64,000 nucleotides of DNA from Crossaster papposus (lineage: Eukaryota > Echinodermata > Asteroidea > Velatida > Solasteridae). The notes under the pieces are model-generated. The model was not told the origin of the DNA. It searched no databases and saw only the letters and a program-made list of their open reading frames with translations. Location: assembly GCA_037893245.1 (NCBI GenBank), contig JBAIAA010000534.1:1-64000 (forward strand). Reading direction: 5' to 3'. Of the stretch, positions 25,455 through 38,800 are shown piece by piece. Positions within the stretch are counted from its first letter, which is position 1; the number at the start of each line of letters is the position of its first letter. Both the position numbers and the translations under genes were made by a program.

Positions 25455-26326
25455 TAACAGCCTTAATCATGTCCACTACACAGTATACAGATACTGTATA
25501 CACATAAAATTCACATTTTCCACAATTATTAGTTGCATCGTGGTTTTCACTTTTTTTTCTCTAAAAATTAGCGCCTACCTACCGACTAATCACTCGATTC
25601 GCATGATTTTCTCTACCGTTTCTGCCGTACAGTTTTGTTAACCTTTACATTTCAACACACCGTAACTACAAAAATATATATTATGCTGAAAATATTTTGA
25701 TTGTATATACCTTGGTACAAATATAAAAATGTCTGAATATAACGTCATTTTTTTGCGTCTGTTAAAACATAAAATCCAAACGTTTTGCAGGCTTTTGATG
25801 TCTGGTATTAAGAGAGCACAGGTAACTAATACAGCAAACAATGTGGCCAAGCAATTGCATTTTAAGGATAGTGCCCCTTTGTATTTGTTTGGGGGAGGTT
25901 ATGTATGTCATTACTACAGAGTGATGAATTTATCTCTAAACTACAGTAAATTGATAATATTCTAGGAATTAAAAATCATGATCGTTCAAATTTACAGTAG
26001 TCGTTAATTGGTTTTCTTATGAGTAAATAGTGACAAATAAGGACTTGACGTGGACAAACTTGCTCAACATTAACAATGGATATCGACTGAAATTATCCTT
26101 CTAACTACCCAACTTCTCAATTGCTACTTGACAAAAATATAGATAATTTAAATGATGTTCCAGATTATGAAAAAAAAAAACTAATCTGAAATGTAATGTA
26201 CAAACACAAAAGTGTTAGAAATATTGGAATAAGAGAAATGTACGTTTAAGGCAAGCAAGGAGGACACTTTTACATGCAGAGACATTCAAGTATTTTTAAG
26301 TTTAATACCAAGTCAGAGACCATTAT

Positions 26327-26332
26327 TTTATT
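26327..26332 (-). terminator. Candidate poly(A) signal for the PLC-gamma gene
   Basis: AATAAA on the minus strand about 530 bases after the stop at 26859. Other A-rich words lie nearby, so the choice is tentative. Confidence 0.35.
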
Positions 26333-26858
26333 TTTTACACACTTGCTACAAATTTCCACCATGCCAGTGCATAATATCTACAGTCGTTGACAAAATCTGT
26401 AACGTGCAACGTTTGTTTGTGTTTTGTTTTTACCGTGTTGTACCTAAAAAACGGGACATACCGTTGCAATGAAGGGCTCCTTTGTTTGTAGAGACCACGT
26501 GCACAAAACTGAACGTGTAGTTGTTTTGTTTGAAACTGGCTCCCCATACTCTTCTGAGAAAGTAGCAAAGGTGACCGCAAGTTGTGGCTGTGTGTGTGGA
26601 ATGCTGTGTCATATTAGAGGTGAGATGCTCTCATGCGGTGTGGCTGTACGTTTTTTTCAGTTTGGCGCTGAATTGAAGAAGAAAAAAAAGAAGAAAAAAT
26701 CAACACAGACTGCGATTATTTGTGTCTGCTCAGGCAGTAACAGACAAGTAGAACCATGTTTGTTCCATTTTGCCAGGAGTTCTGAGAGGAATTCTTCTTT
26801 CAAAAAGAAACGGTGACTAGAATCCAGACTAGCCGTCAAACGGCTTGATTTTTTAAGA

Positions 26859-29800
26859 TCAACAAAACCCACAAAAGTCCTTCCTGCAATTTTCACACGA
26901 AAACCCTTTAATTTTCAAGGTAATTTTGTGTTATTATCCAATTATCATTAAAAGGCCATAGCTGCAGTTCAAGTTAGAGAAATGGCTTTGATTTGGACCC
27001 CTCCTTACCTTCTTTGTTCCTGAAGTTTGAAGAGTGCATTCTGGCATCGTTCTAGCTCTACCGTCTTGGCGTGGTAGACTTCGTCCGGTCGAGTGGACGA
27101 GGCGGTGGTCAGCTCCATGTCCCCAATTTGTTTGGTCAGTTTCTCTGTCTGGTCGCGTAGGCACTGGATGGAAGCATACAGGTCATTTTCTCCGCATTCC
27201 TGATCATAAAGAAAAAGGGACGGATACAAAATGGAAGATTTGAAGTCCGCCTCTAAGCCAATATGGCTCATCCGGGACGTTGTTTTGCCTGGATTCTTGT
27301 GGCACCAAACAACTTATAATTTTGTAAGGGATACCAGTCCATCACAGGTTACTCCTTAGTCTTGACTCAAGACTGGAAAAAGACTGCAGGCATGGAGCAC
27401 AATTTAAAGTTATAGTACACCATTTGTCAGTTGTGCATTTCTATCGTTTGAAGCAGCAAAAGTTCTCAAAATCTAAAGAACGGTGCCTAACAACTATTAA
27501 ACCTGATGTAGTTTTAGCTCTAGGAATGCTGTATTTTCCCAGAAATGTGAAGAATTTGATTTTGAACCAATTACTAATAGAATTGTCAAAAAAATGCCTT
27601 TCTGAGATGCATATTTGGACTTCTTTTATTACTTTCTTAGTAATTTCTTAGTGAATAATTTCACAGGGAGTTTAGAGTCATTATCTTTACATCAAGTAAG
27701 CGTTTGAACAATAATATAATTGTTTACGTTTTTTGGATAGTTACAAAAGGTATACTGTCCCTTTAAACAAGAATAATCAATTAAAATGCTGGGAAGAAAT
27801 TTCGAGCATATACCTCACATGCAAATTAGCTTAAATATAAAAAAAAAAAAAAAAAATTGAATCCATTCTTAGACCAAGACAAGTTACCAGCTACAACGCA
27901 TATATCCATTTACATTTCTCAGTAGAGTAAATCAAGTTTGGATTGAGGTAAAGTGGATTGCTCATGGGAGCTGGACATGGCAAGCACTGCTCGGTCAGGT
28001 GCCTAGCCCATACTTACCCCAATAACCCTTGATTCTACATGGATGAGAAGTGTTGCCAGCTCTAGGAGCTCTGAGTGGCCGTTCATTAACGGCACCGACC
28101 GATACCCTGAAATAATGAAAACGGTAAAAACAGTAAAGAATCAAGTCAAATGAGAAACTCGGATAATTAAAGAGTTTAGTTCCAAAATGCGATATATGTA
28201 TATCTATTTTTAAAAAGGTGACAAATTGCACGAAAAAAACAGCATTCCAACAGTCAAAGTTCAAATTATCAGCCGAAATGCGAGTACAACGTCTGTGCGT
28301 ATGAAAAGCGTGGCTGAAAAAATGCAGTGTAAATGGAGAGGTGCACGTGTTGTTGCCCTCAAGTCTTTAAAAGCTGTCCCCATTTTTCCCTGGATATCTA
28401 AGTGACGTTATCAGAGCCGAGTTACCTGTTCTGATTGCTCGGAGGGGCAGCGTCCGGTGACCCAGGAAGTTGGGGTCGCCGAAGACGTCCTCGTCTTGCA
28501 AGACGAAGCGGATGAAGCCCAGTTCCTTGTTAACCACGTCAAACTCGCAGCGCTCGTTGAATATCGGGTTGAAGCCGTTGTCCGCTGCATCATACCCAAG
28601 AAAAAAAAGGAGAATAAAAAATAACCAAATCTACTATCAGAAAGCTTTCTACTTGAATTAAAGGTTGAAATGGTACTTAACACCCCTCTAAATTATGCTG
28701 TCTATTGACTGCTCTTTATTTTTATTTTAAAATTTCATGGAGCTGCTAAGCATGAACAAAAATTGCTTAGCAGGATAATTCTTCTCTGACAAAAACAGGG
28801 TTACAAACCAAATATTCTCAGATTGTTTGTGACCGGTATTCAGCTGGTTTTTATTTAGCATCAAAAGTCCATGGAGATTTGGCTGGTAACCTGTTTTGCC
28901 GAGCAAGACTTTTTTTATGCCAAGCAATTTTGTGTGCTAGCTCCATGAAATTGGCACCTGGTCACACAATAAAATAAAAAAACACAAAAAAACTGAATCT
29001 TCACCGAAACCAGGAAACTAGAAAACCAAACAATCCTGTGCTCCCATAAAACATTGACTTGACTCGTCTTCAAAGTAGAAACCCTTATATTGCTGACCTA
29101 TTGTCTGTGTCTTGTACTTCTGCGAGGTGTCGCGTTCCACGCCGATGATCTCTACTTCAACAAAGGGGCTTGCTATACTCCGACCGGTCTTCTCAAGGTG
29201 ACGCGCTGCCAAAATCTGGAAAACAAACCAATCAACCGAACGTAAATGGTTTCATTTGGATTATCTACAAGCAGTTGGGCGATAAGCAATTTGATTTTAT
29301 GTTATTGTTATATTCTCTGTATATAGTTTTGCCTTTGTAACGCATTGCCTCGTTTTAGAGAAGATGTTTAAAAAGTGTTTCACCGTTAAAAGGTAGGGTA
29401 CACCATTTGCAGATATCGAAAAAATGTTACTACCGAATTATTAAGAAATATCTTACTTATTTGAAAGTAAATAATGATTGTAGGCATCCAGCAAAATCAT
29501 TGCGCTAGATATCCTATAATTGTTCAAACAAAATTGAATTTTATAAAAACAAAATCACGATCGCCATAAGAACCACTGCCCGACGCCGGTTAAAAACGGA
29601 CAGCATTTTTCTTGTTTTCCTCGGCATCCACGATTGTAAAACTTCGGACAGGTCAGTTAAACGTTATTACAAAAAAATACAATCCCCCAAATCCACCCAT
29701 TCATGATAATTCAAGCAATTACAAATGGTGTATCCTACCTTTAAACATAACGAAAAATGCAATAAATATATTTTTAAAATGGTATAATGGGGTTACAGGC

Positions 29801-32800
29801 CAAGATTAATATATCTTATATATCTTCAGCTATATCTCTCCTGGGGTCAAAGTGTGCAGTTCAAAGTTCAGGGAAGAAGTGGTGGAATAAAAGGTCAGCC
29901 ACGTACGGTAATAGTGAGATGAATGGGGTCCACAGCTTGCACGGTGCGAGGGTCGTAGGGGTCAAAGTTGGGATCTCTCATGCAGGGGGGCTTCAAGACG
30001 TAACCGCAGCGGCTGTTCAAGGCAAAAAAGCCCTCGTTGATTTGCATATAGCGATCTTTAATCAGCAAAAAAGAAAAGAAAATCAAAAAGTTATATTATC
30101 CACTCAGTTTTATTTAGCTTAAAAGTTCACAAAGATGGCAAAATCTGCAAAATATGACATGGTAAACACATTTTACTTTAACTGTTACTTTAACTGACAG
30201 GTGTTACTTTAACTGACTTTAGCCGCGTTCGCATTGGACTTAATATTGTCAAATGTTACGGTACGTGATTGTCAAAGTTCACGGTGTTAAATCCTCCGCT
30301 AGAAGATTGGGCCTGTAGATCTTACGGTTGCGGAGGGTAAAATGGACAATTTGACAATGTTACCGCCTGTCAGCATTGGATTTAATTTGGTTAAGTTCTC
30401 TGTAGGTTTTACCCAAAAAGTCCAATGCGAATGCGGCTTTTAACCGACAGGTGTTTCTTTAACTGACAGGTGTTACTTTAACCGACAGGTGTTACTTTAA
30501 CTGACAGGTGTTACTTTTACTGACCTGGTGTCTGGTAGTTGAGAGACACCATCTGTGTGCCAATGTTCCAGATTGGGACTGGGTCATAGTTAGAGGAATC
30601 AAAGCGTTGGCCCTTGGGATATGTCCTACTGACCTGCAACCAAATTAGAGACATTTGGAAAGTCCATTGAAAAATTAACAGTTGGCAGAAAAATTAAACT
30701 ACTACAGCCTATCAACCTGGGTCATACTCGACCCTGGGTCAAACTCGACCCAGGGTGAACTCGACCCTGGGTCAACGCGACCCTGGGTCAACACCGAGTT
30801 TAACCCTGTGTCGTTTCACACTTGCTTTCTGCAAACTGAACTTATTTTGATCAGTTACTTTCATTTAAAATTCAGGACGAGAGTTTCTACCCGATTTGAA
30901 TATCTCAACCCTAGTCTGCAGCAAGGTTCGAGTGTGAAATGCCACATGTATTCAACCCTGCGTCAACCCCGGGATCTGTCTAGTGTAAAAAAGGATTTAG
31001 ATAAATTGCCAAATTGTTTACAGCAAGTGTCTCTGTCTCCGGCACACGCGGACAATAGAAAACAGCCGTAGCTCTGGCCACCGATTTCAACATCTTTGTA
31101 GAGATGCGAGTTGACAACATTTTTTTCTTTAAGACTTTTTTTTAAAGATAAAAGCAAACCTGATGTTTGTTGTAATCTAGTAGAATCTTAGATTTGGCCA
31201 TGGTGAGGTAACGCTCCACCTTGGTTTCTGGGAATGAAGACATGTCGTAGTATTTCCCGGGAATGTCTGAAGAAAGAAACCACAAAGTAAAGTAGATTTG
31301 TAAGTTTTTATCCTCTCCAATAAGCAGAAGAGAAACTCGTTAAGTTCACTCGTATTGACAAGTTGATACCAGAAGGTGCAATATCACCATGAAATACTCA
31401 GTGTCAATGCATGATACTCTCCAATTTATTACTCTCAATGGTGTAGTCTGCAAGTCTAAAGATTGGAAAAGTGTATTTGTTTGAGGAAATGGCAGAGATC
31501 GTATACTCACTATCTTCGCGGAAAGGTACCGATCTGCAGTACACGATGAGATCAGAGAATTCCTTAGCGATGCGCATCTTGCGTTCGTGCTTGGTTTCTT
31601 CCAATCGCTACAGTTTTGAAAAAAACAAAAAGTTCCAACTGAAAACCAATATGCTGACTGCTTAACACACTAGGTTTTTATTTGGGAGTACAATTATATG
31701 TTGTGATAATGGTTATGTATACATTTCTCTAGGTACGCTAACTACTGTTCATTCTGAAGTTTTTGGTTTTTTAGACACACCTGACTGAATATTAAGAGAT
31801 ACTTCCAATTTTGTTAAACCGTTACTCATACGTTGCATGCGCGTCAAAATCGCACCAATTTTGATGGACGGTCAAAACAGTAGATTGCAAATACGGAAAG
31901 GGACATGTGCTCCAAAAATATGAGAAATTATTTTGTGCATTTGTAAAATGAAATACATATATGGAAAGGCAGCTTTATAAAGACATTGTTTGTAAGTTTT
32001 GTCAAATTTGTTGGTGAATAGGTCTACTATCCACTGCTCCACTCCACTCCACCCCCTCCTCTCTCCCTCCCCTCCCCTCCTTCCCAACCCTCTCCATCCC
32101 TCCTTACCCTGGCTTCAGCCTTGACGGAGGCATCCTCTATTGTCTGAATCCAGTCGCTTAGGTCTTCGGTGGAAGACGCAGCTAGGTCAACAGATGGCCG
32201 GTTGTTCAGGGGGGAGATTCTGAAGACGTTAGCGTGTGTCGATCGATTCGCGGGTAGCGTTTCTGTATTTAATGGTTCCACACAACAGGTTTAAGAAAAG
32301 AGAAAAATCACAACTCTCGTTCAGTGAAACTTAGCGACCCGAGAAGTACGTCACATCACATCAGTACTTTCAAAGTAATTTCAAGTGTTATGTCAATTTT
32401 GGCAAATTGTTAAGAGTACACATTCGACAATGTCATCGGTTACCACAAAGCTGTTCAATTTAATACAAACGCGCATGTTAACATCAAAACATTAAAAATG
32501 TTAGTCCGATTGAAACATTAAGTTCAGAAATAATGGCGACTGAATCCCGTAGTCTATTATTACTCTTGCAATTCCCAAAACATTTTGAATCAAACATTTA
32601 TTAATAAACACTTTATTTTTGTTACAATTTATTTTTTACAAACTTACCAACGACGCATCTTCGGATATCAATAGCCCCTTTCTGCAGGTTGCCTAGCAAC
32701 GTAGACTCGGAACTATTGTCGTTCGGTTGAGTTTCCTCCACGTAGTTGGAGGGAAACCACATGTTCTTCTTACCACCGTAGTCTCCTTTCCACCTGAAAT

Positions 32801-35800
32801 TAAAAGGTTTTAATATTTGTGTACTTTCTTATTTTGATTTTCAAAAACTTTTAGATTTTAGGATACTTTATAAATTTGACTTCAGGTAACTTTCCTATTG
32901 GGATACTTTTCTATTTTAAAATTCTCAAATTTGTAGCCCTGTTGAGACATTGCTTTGTTTTTAGGTCAAGTGATATGCTCCTATTTCTTCAACTTGGATA
33001 AATTTCCTAGGCTGTAACTCTAACTCAATATCCCTTAGACTCTATACTTTAATTCACGAAGAATAAGCAAACCTTGAAAATTCCAAGTTTGTTTAAAGTA
33101 TAAAACCGAAAAATCTATTTCGTAAAACTTTGTGGAGACCTATTCACCTACAGAAATTACCCTGTGGCCCTTTGTGTTAAGGTCTCCACAGGGCAGCGTT
33201 TTTGTAATCATGGTGAATAAAACAACCTAGATATCTTCCCTTTACGGTAAGGCAACTATCAACGATACACCCATTTGTTTTTGTATTGCCTTACCATCCG
33301 AGGTCTTGCTTGTCTACATTAGTGATGATGGCGTGTTTGCAGAAAGACAGTTCATCGTCTCGTTGGGCCTTGTAGTCATATAAGGCTTTCACTGTCACCT
33401 AAATAAAAGCCGCATCCAAATAACAGTTAGAAGTACGATTCTGTAAAAAGGTGACCCATTCATGAATGCTACCAGATATAATTATCAATTTTACAGATCC
33501 TCTCGAAGCAACACCATCGTTCTACAACGGGAAACTCACAATCCACAATAACGTGATCTTGATATTGCATGTGTTGTGGGCGAGTCAGGTTGGCGTAGTG
33601 GTTCTTTCCTCGCCTTCCACCACTGTGACCCAGGTTTGAATCCTGCCTGGGCCAATATGTGGATAAGGATTTCAGTCCCTGCCTGATTCCGTGGGTTTTC
33701 TCCAGAATATTATTCTGGGGTTTTCCTCTCACCTCTAAAACTGTAATTTATTCTCATCGTCTTCTTTATTTCTGCCGATTTTTTCAGGCTTTTGATGGAT
33801 CCTTGGTTTCATTACCAGAAATAAATAATAATAATAATATTAATAATAATAATAATAATAAACAAATACAAAACAAATACATTAAAAGAATCAGCAGAAA
33901 GGGGGAGCAAGAAAAAAAGTTAAGGAAACAAATAATTCAGAATAATTTTTCTGCAACTGCAGAAAGCAAATCGCGTTTGGACTGTACTGGCCCTTTTTTT
34001 TTTTTTTTACCTTTGGTACAAACTGGTTGGGGTCCATGTACAGCTCCGGGTTACCATACAAAGAATTCTCATCCGCTGCCTAAAATGAAATGGGTACCAA
34101 AAAGAAACAAAAACAGACAATATCTTTTACTGAATTTCAGTATCTACAACTTTGCACTTTACGCCACTTCTTTTGTTAATATCATATATTACCCAAATTA
34201 GGGATAATCTGGGACTACGAATTGTTTCTAATTTCGTAAGAATTTTTTTTTGAATAATAATTTGGTAATTCATTTATATTTTTATTTAAACTTTAACCAG
34301 TTCGTGCCGGGATTATTTTAACATAACCGAGCCGAGGCGCGAGATTATTTTTAACGAAACTCGATTTAAGGCGGGTCCAGGCCGATGGTACCGGGAAGCA
34401 CACCCACGCATTTCCTGCCTTGATCGCTGCTGACAGACATTTCCGGCCTTGCTCGTGACGTGTTTATGCGTCATCCGTTTTGAATGTGTGAAAAACTTTG
34501 CGTGTATATACGTCCTTCGGCGCGAACTGGTTAATAATACACGTTTAGTTTTCACACCGCTCCGAGTCGATCCACAACCTCCTGGTTGACTGGGTACTTC
34601 AGCTTCATCTTACGGTAGAGCGGGAACTTCTCGTAGTAGGAGACTAACTCCACGATGCTCTCAAAGTGGGCGTTGCCAATGGCAAACAGCCGCCCCTCCT
34701 GGTTGATGCGGCAGTGCTTGATTTTACCCTCCGCCCTGCAATCAACAGGAAACAATTGAATATTCAAATAAGTGGGCGTGGTAAAGAGCCTGCCCACTTT
34801 GTTATTGTGACATTGCATGCTTGATCTTGACCTCCCTGTAGTGGGAGGGGCCAATAACAAATAGGTGGGCATGGCTAATAGCAAAGAGCCTGCTCACATT
34901 GTTATTGTGACACTGCATGCTTGATCTTACCCTCCCTAGCAAAGAGTATGCCCATCTGTTCTGAAGTGAGAGAAGCCAATCAACAAAGGAACAACAGCTA
35001 TTATATTGATTATTCAAATAAGTGGGTGTTGCTGATCGTACAGATATGGCATACATCAAGGTTCATATTAAGAATTTCATAGTTATGCTTTTGAGGTAAA
35101 ATATAAATCTTATTGTCCTCTTAACATAATTCCAAAGGTAACTACCTAACTCGTTTGATAATGGAGAGCTGACAAGACATTTTGTAACATATTACAGACA
35201 TATAGCATTATAACTTACTACAACAAATAGTTAGTAATTCCTACATTTAATTAAGTGACGGAATGTTTTGTGAAACCACGGCCGTTTTACAAACTCCAGC
35301 TTAGACTTTGTAATTGGCTTCGTTCATGCAGTTTGGAAATGGTGATGGAGCCGGAGACGGGGACCCAAGCTGGGGTTTAGAAAACGAGCAGTCATAACTG
35401 ACTGTTACCCAGACTTCTCTTACCTGAATGATATGGCGTACGAGTCCTCTCCCTGCTCTCTCTTTCTGACCAGGAACGAGCCGTCCTGATGAACCCGTTT
35501 CAGCATTTCCTCCGCCTGAGGTCGACTCAACTTCTTATGAAACCAACTGGTTCAAGTTAAAAATGACAGTTGGTTTTTTTATCGAGTGGTCAGTATTAAA
35601 CATGGGGCATATTTTTTTGTCAATTATTGATTTGTATGGGTTTTATGATATTAATCTACAACTCTTGCATGCAAATTGTTCATCCTTCAAGTCAAACCTG
35701 TCACAAAAGACCAGTTTTGCAATGAAAGTAATTACCTTAATGTGACAGTTTCACTGTTTTTTAATGCATAGTTTGTAATGATGTTTGTCTATGAATCAAG

Positions 35801-38800
35801 CTCTGGAAATTGCAAACACTTGAAAACAGTGAAAGTCACTTTTGCTAAACAAAACACTCTTTACATTTAACAATTAAAACAAATAACGTGAAAAATGTCA
35901 ACGTGCCGGGGTTTTTCCTGGGGTTATAGCAGAATTTATGAGATATTGACTAAACAACACACACAGATGGGTAAATATGAAATGCAAAATAACACAAACT
36001 ACAACAAATAGTTAGTATTTGAGAAGCAATCTTGTCAGGAAAGAGATTTTAGACACGGGAAACAACAAGCAACAAATACCAGATAAAGTTATGAATACCT
36101 TATTTGATTTATTTTGGGGGAGGATCACAAACGTCCTAATGATGAACGCCCTGATGATGCAAACTAAAAAAGACGTTTTCCTCTGGTTCGTTAGAAACTT
36201 ACGGTTGGTTTACGGGTCCCCAAGCCTGTGGCACGGTGTGGGTCAGGATTATCTCCAGACCGCCCCGTCCCCGTAGCGGCTTTTCACGATAGAGGCTTAC
36301 GAGGTCGTACAGGTTTGAGAACAGCAGGCTCTCCGTAAGGTAGAACATGGGCTGGCCGCTTACGAGCTTGCTTTTTATTCGGCAGTGATTTACGCGTCCG
36401 TGGTTCCTGTTTTTTGGTAGTTGAAGCGCGTGTGTGTGTGGGCATGTTTTGATTTGAGGATGGGGGACAGACAGGGTTTTTACATACAGTGGTAAGAATA
36501 AACCAAAGAAGTGGCACAAAAAGACCAATGAAGATAGGAAAGGGTATCAGAGACAATGAAGACATCGTAAAAAGCAAAATTAAAAAATGAGAAGAAAAAA
36601 TGAAACAAAACAGGGGAAGAAAGAAAAGACACACAATAGAAGGTATGACGCAAAGATTGGGAGCCGTAAAAACAAACAATAATGCAATGACGAGTCAAAC
36701 CGTTACAGAAAATGAACAATAGGTGAAGAGACAAGCTTATGAAAGAAGAGGGTTGTTATTTACAAACCAGAAGTCAGGAAAAGTCATGAAGTAAGAAGTA
36801 TAGAGAATGGTTATGGTAAATGGAGATAAAATAAAGACAACAAATCAATACAATTAGAAATAAGGCATTAGTGTACATGCACGGTTCATTAATAGGTTTC
36901 GAGGTTAGAGTTTGTCACCACATCACTGAAACAAAAATGAGAAAGAAAATTCAAGCAGATTCATGCAGTGCCTTGCGTTAGTAGCATGCCACACTCCCAA
37001 CCAAGACACAAACTGAAAAACAAAATCACCAGAAGAAAAACGAAGAAGACATGCTTTGTTGGTGATTAGTACGTCGAATCACAACACTTAGGAAGTTAGC
37101 AGGTCACGGTTGATGGGTAGGGGTGGAGGAAAGGGTTGGGGTGGAGGCTAGGAGGGGTCCGTCGACTTACTCTTTCCCCTCGTGGCTGAGTGGTTGTGGC
37201 ACAGGTTCCGTCAGGAGGAGCTCCAGCCCCCGACTACGCAAGGGGCACTGGCGGTAGTGGGAGATCAGGCTGTAGAGACTGTCAAAGCACGTGTGCTCCA
37301 CCAGGAAATACTTGGGCCGGCTCTGGTCTAGCTTGTATCGGATACGACAGTGGTTCACCTTGCCTCGTGCCCTTGGGTAAATTGTGTTGTTTTGGTTTTT
37401 TTTGAGGGGGGAACAGAGGGGTTAAAATATAGATTTCGACAACTACAAAACTGCAACTTTTGTGACAATATATTTGTGACAATGGCAAACTGTCGCGCTC
37501 ATCCCTTGTTTCTTGCAACACGACTTGTGATTTGACCTGTGATTTGACCTTTGACTGACTGAAACAAATAGTGTTATGTAAACTAGGCCGATGTAAAAAC
37601 CTTTTTCGGACAAAATGGTGACAATTTGACGGACCTTAAAACCATAAACTGTGATTGGTCAATTGTTCCAAGGGGTGTGGCCTAGTGGTTCGATCTATTC
37701 TACTGTATAGAAACTTGTCAACAGATGACTTCTCTGCCATTTATACATTTCAACTCGGTGAAATTGAGCTATTTCCGAGGGGTTTACCCGTTTTTAATTA
37801 AAGATGTACTTACCAGAAGGACAGCGAGTAGTCTCCCTTGAAAGTTTCGCTCTCCCTGACCAGGAACGTCCCGTCTCCAGTCTGGTACTGGTTCAGCAGC
37901 TGCTCAGCCAACATCCTGGGAGTCACGTCGCTGTTGCTGTTTAACTTACCGTGGAACCAGGGCTCGGAGAAGTGTAGCTCGTCGTTGGGCGTGGCTTGCT
38001 GCAAGACCAAGGAAGGGCGTGAAACGAGAGGGATTTATCTAGTCCGGTTCCCAGACCCAAAGATTCGGCGCCAGCTCGTTTCAAATGAGATACTCTAGTC
38101 TGCACTGCTTACCAAGTCCAACTGGCTGGTGGTGTCATCGTCATCATCTTGATTGGCAGGACTTTCTGTTTGCTCGCAGTAGAAGAGCTTCTCCGTAGTC
38201 AACACAAAATAATGTGGCACCCATTCATTCTTTGATAGAGAGAGAGAATAAAGAAATATATATATTTCCTTTTTGGTCTTTTGTAGAATTTGTTTAAATG
38301 AAAATTGTTATTAGTAATTCTGCTGGATACTTTTTCAGCATCTGATAAAAGTTTTAGTAAACTTGTCTGACTCGGATAAGGACTTGATAACAATACTAGC
38401 ATAGATATGCAAATTAGCAAACAATAAACAATTTGCAAACCATATAAAATTATGAAATACCTTACTTAATAGTCTTAAGCATCCTGTCAAATCATTTTCA
38501 AGGAAAGTGTAATGTCTGTATCAATTTCAATCTATGGGCGAATGGGTGCAAGTAAGCTAGTCTGGTTCCCTGACATGACAATTCAGTGTCATCTAAAATA
38601 GGGTCAGGGAACCAGACTAAACGAACAGTATTTTTTTCGACTTTTTTTCTAGCATCTACGACGATCTAGGTCAGTGTAACAACTTTTTTTTTTATAAATT
38701 CTAACTCCTCAAATGCATCAATTTCTAAAAATTATTGCAAAAAATACAAATGTTACCTTGCTTCGTTTTTCCAAAATGTAACTAACTACTTACATCCATG

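Larger units (their letters stand above)
22685..26858. other. Intergenic region between convergent TMEM70 and the PLC-gamma gene
   Basis: No gene is seen. It holds the two 3' UTRs, a family B MITE (23883-24105), a TTAA element (24490-24671) and a family A MITE (25213-25454). The rest is AT-rich, with a poly-C run near 22912. Short open frames on both strands lack any recognisable similarity. Confidence 0.7.

Noticed and set aside
33659-34201. 180-codon open frame on the plus strand
   Set aside because: It consists of the SINE tail, its AAT run, and antisense of a PLC-gamma exon.
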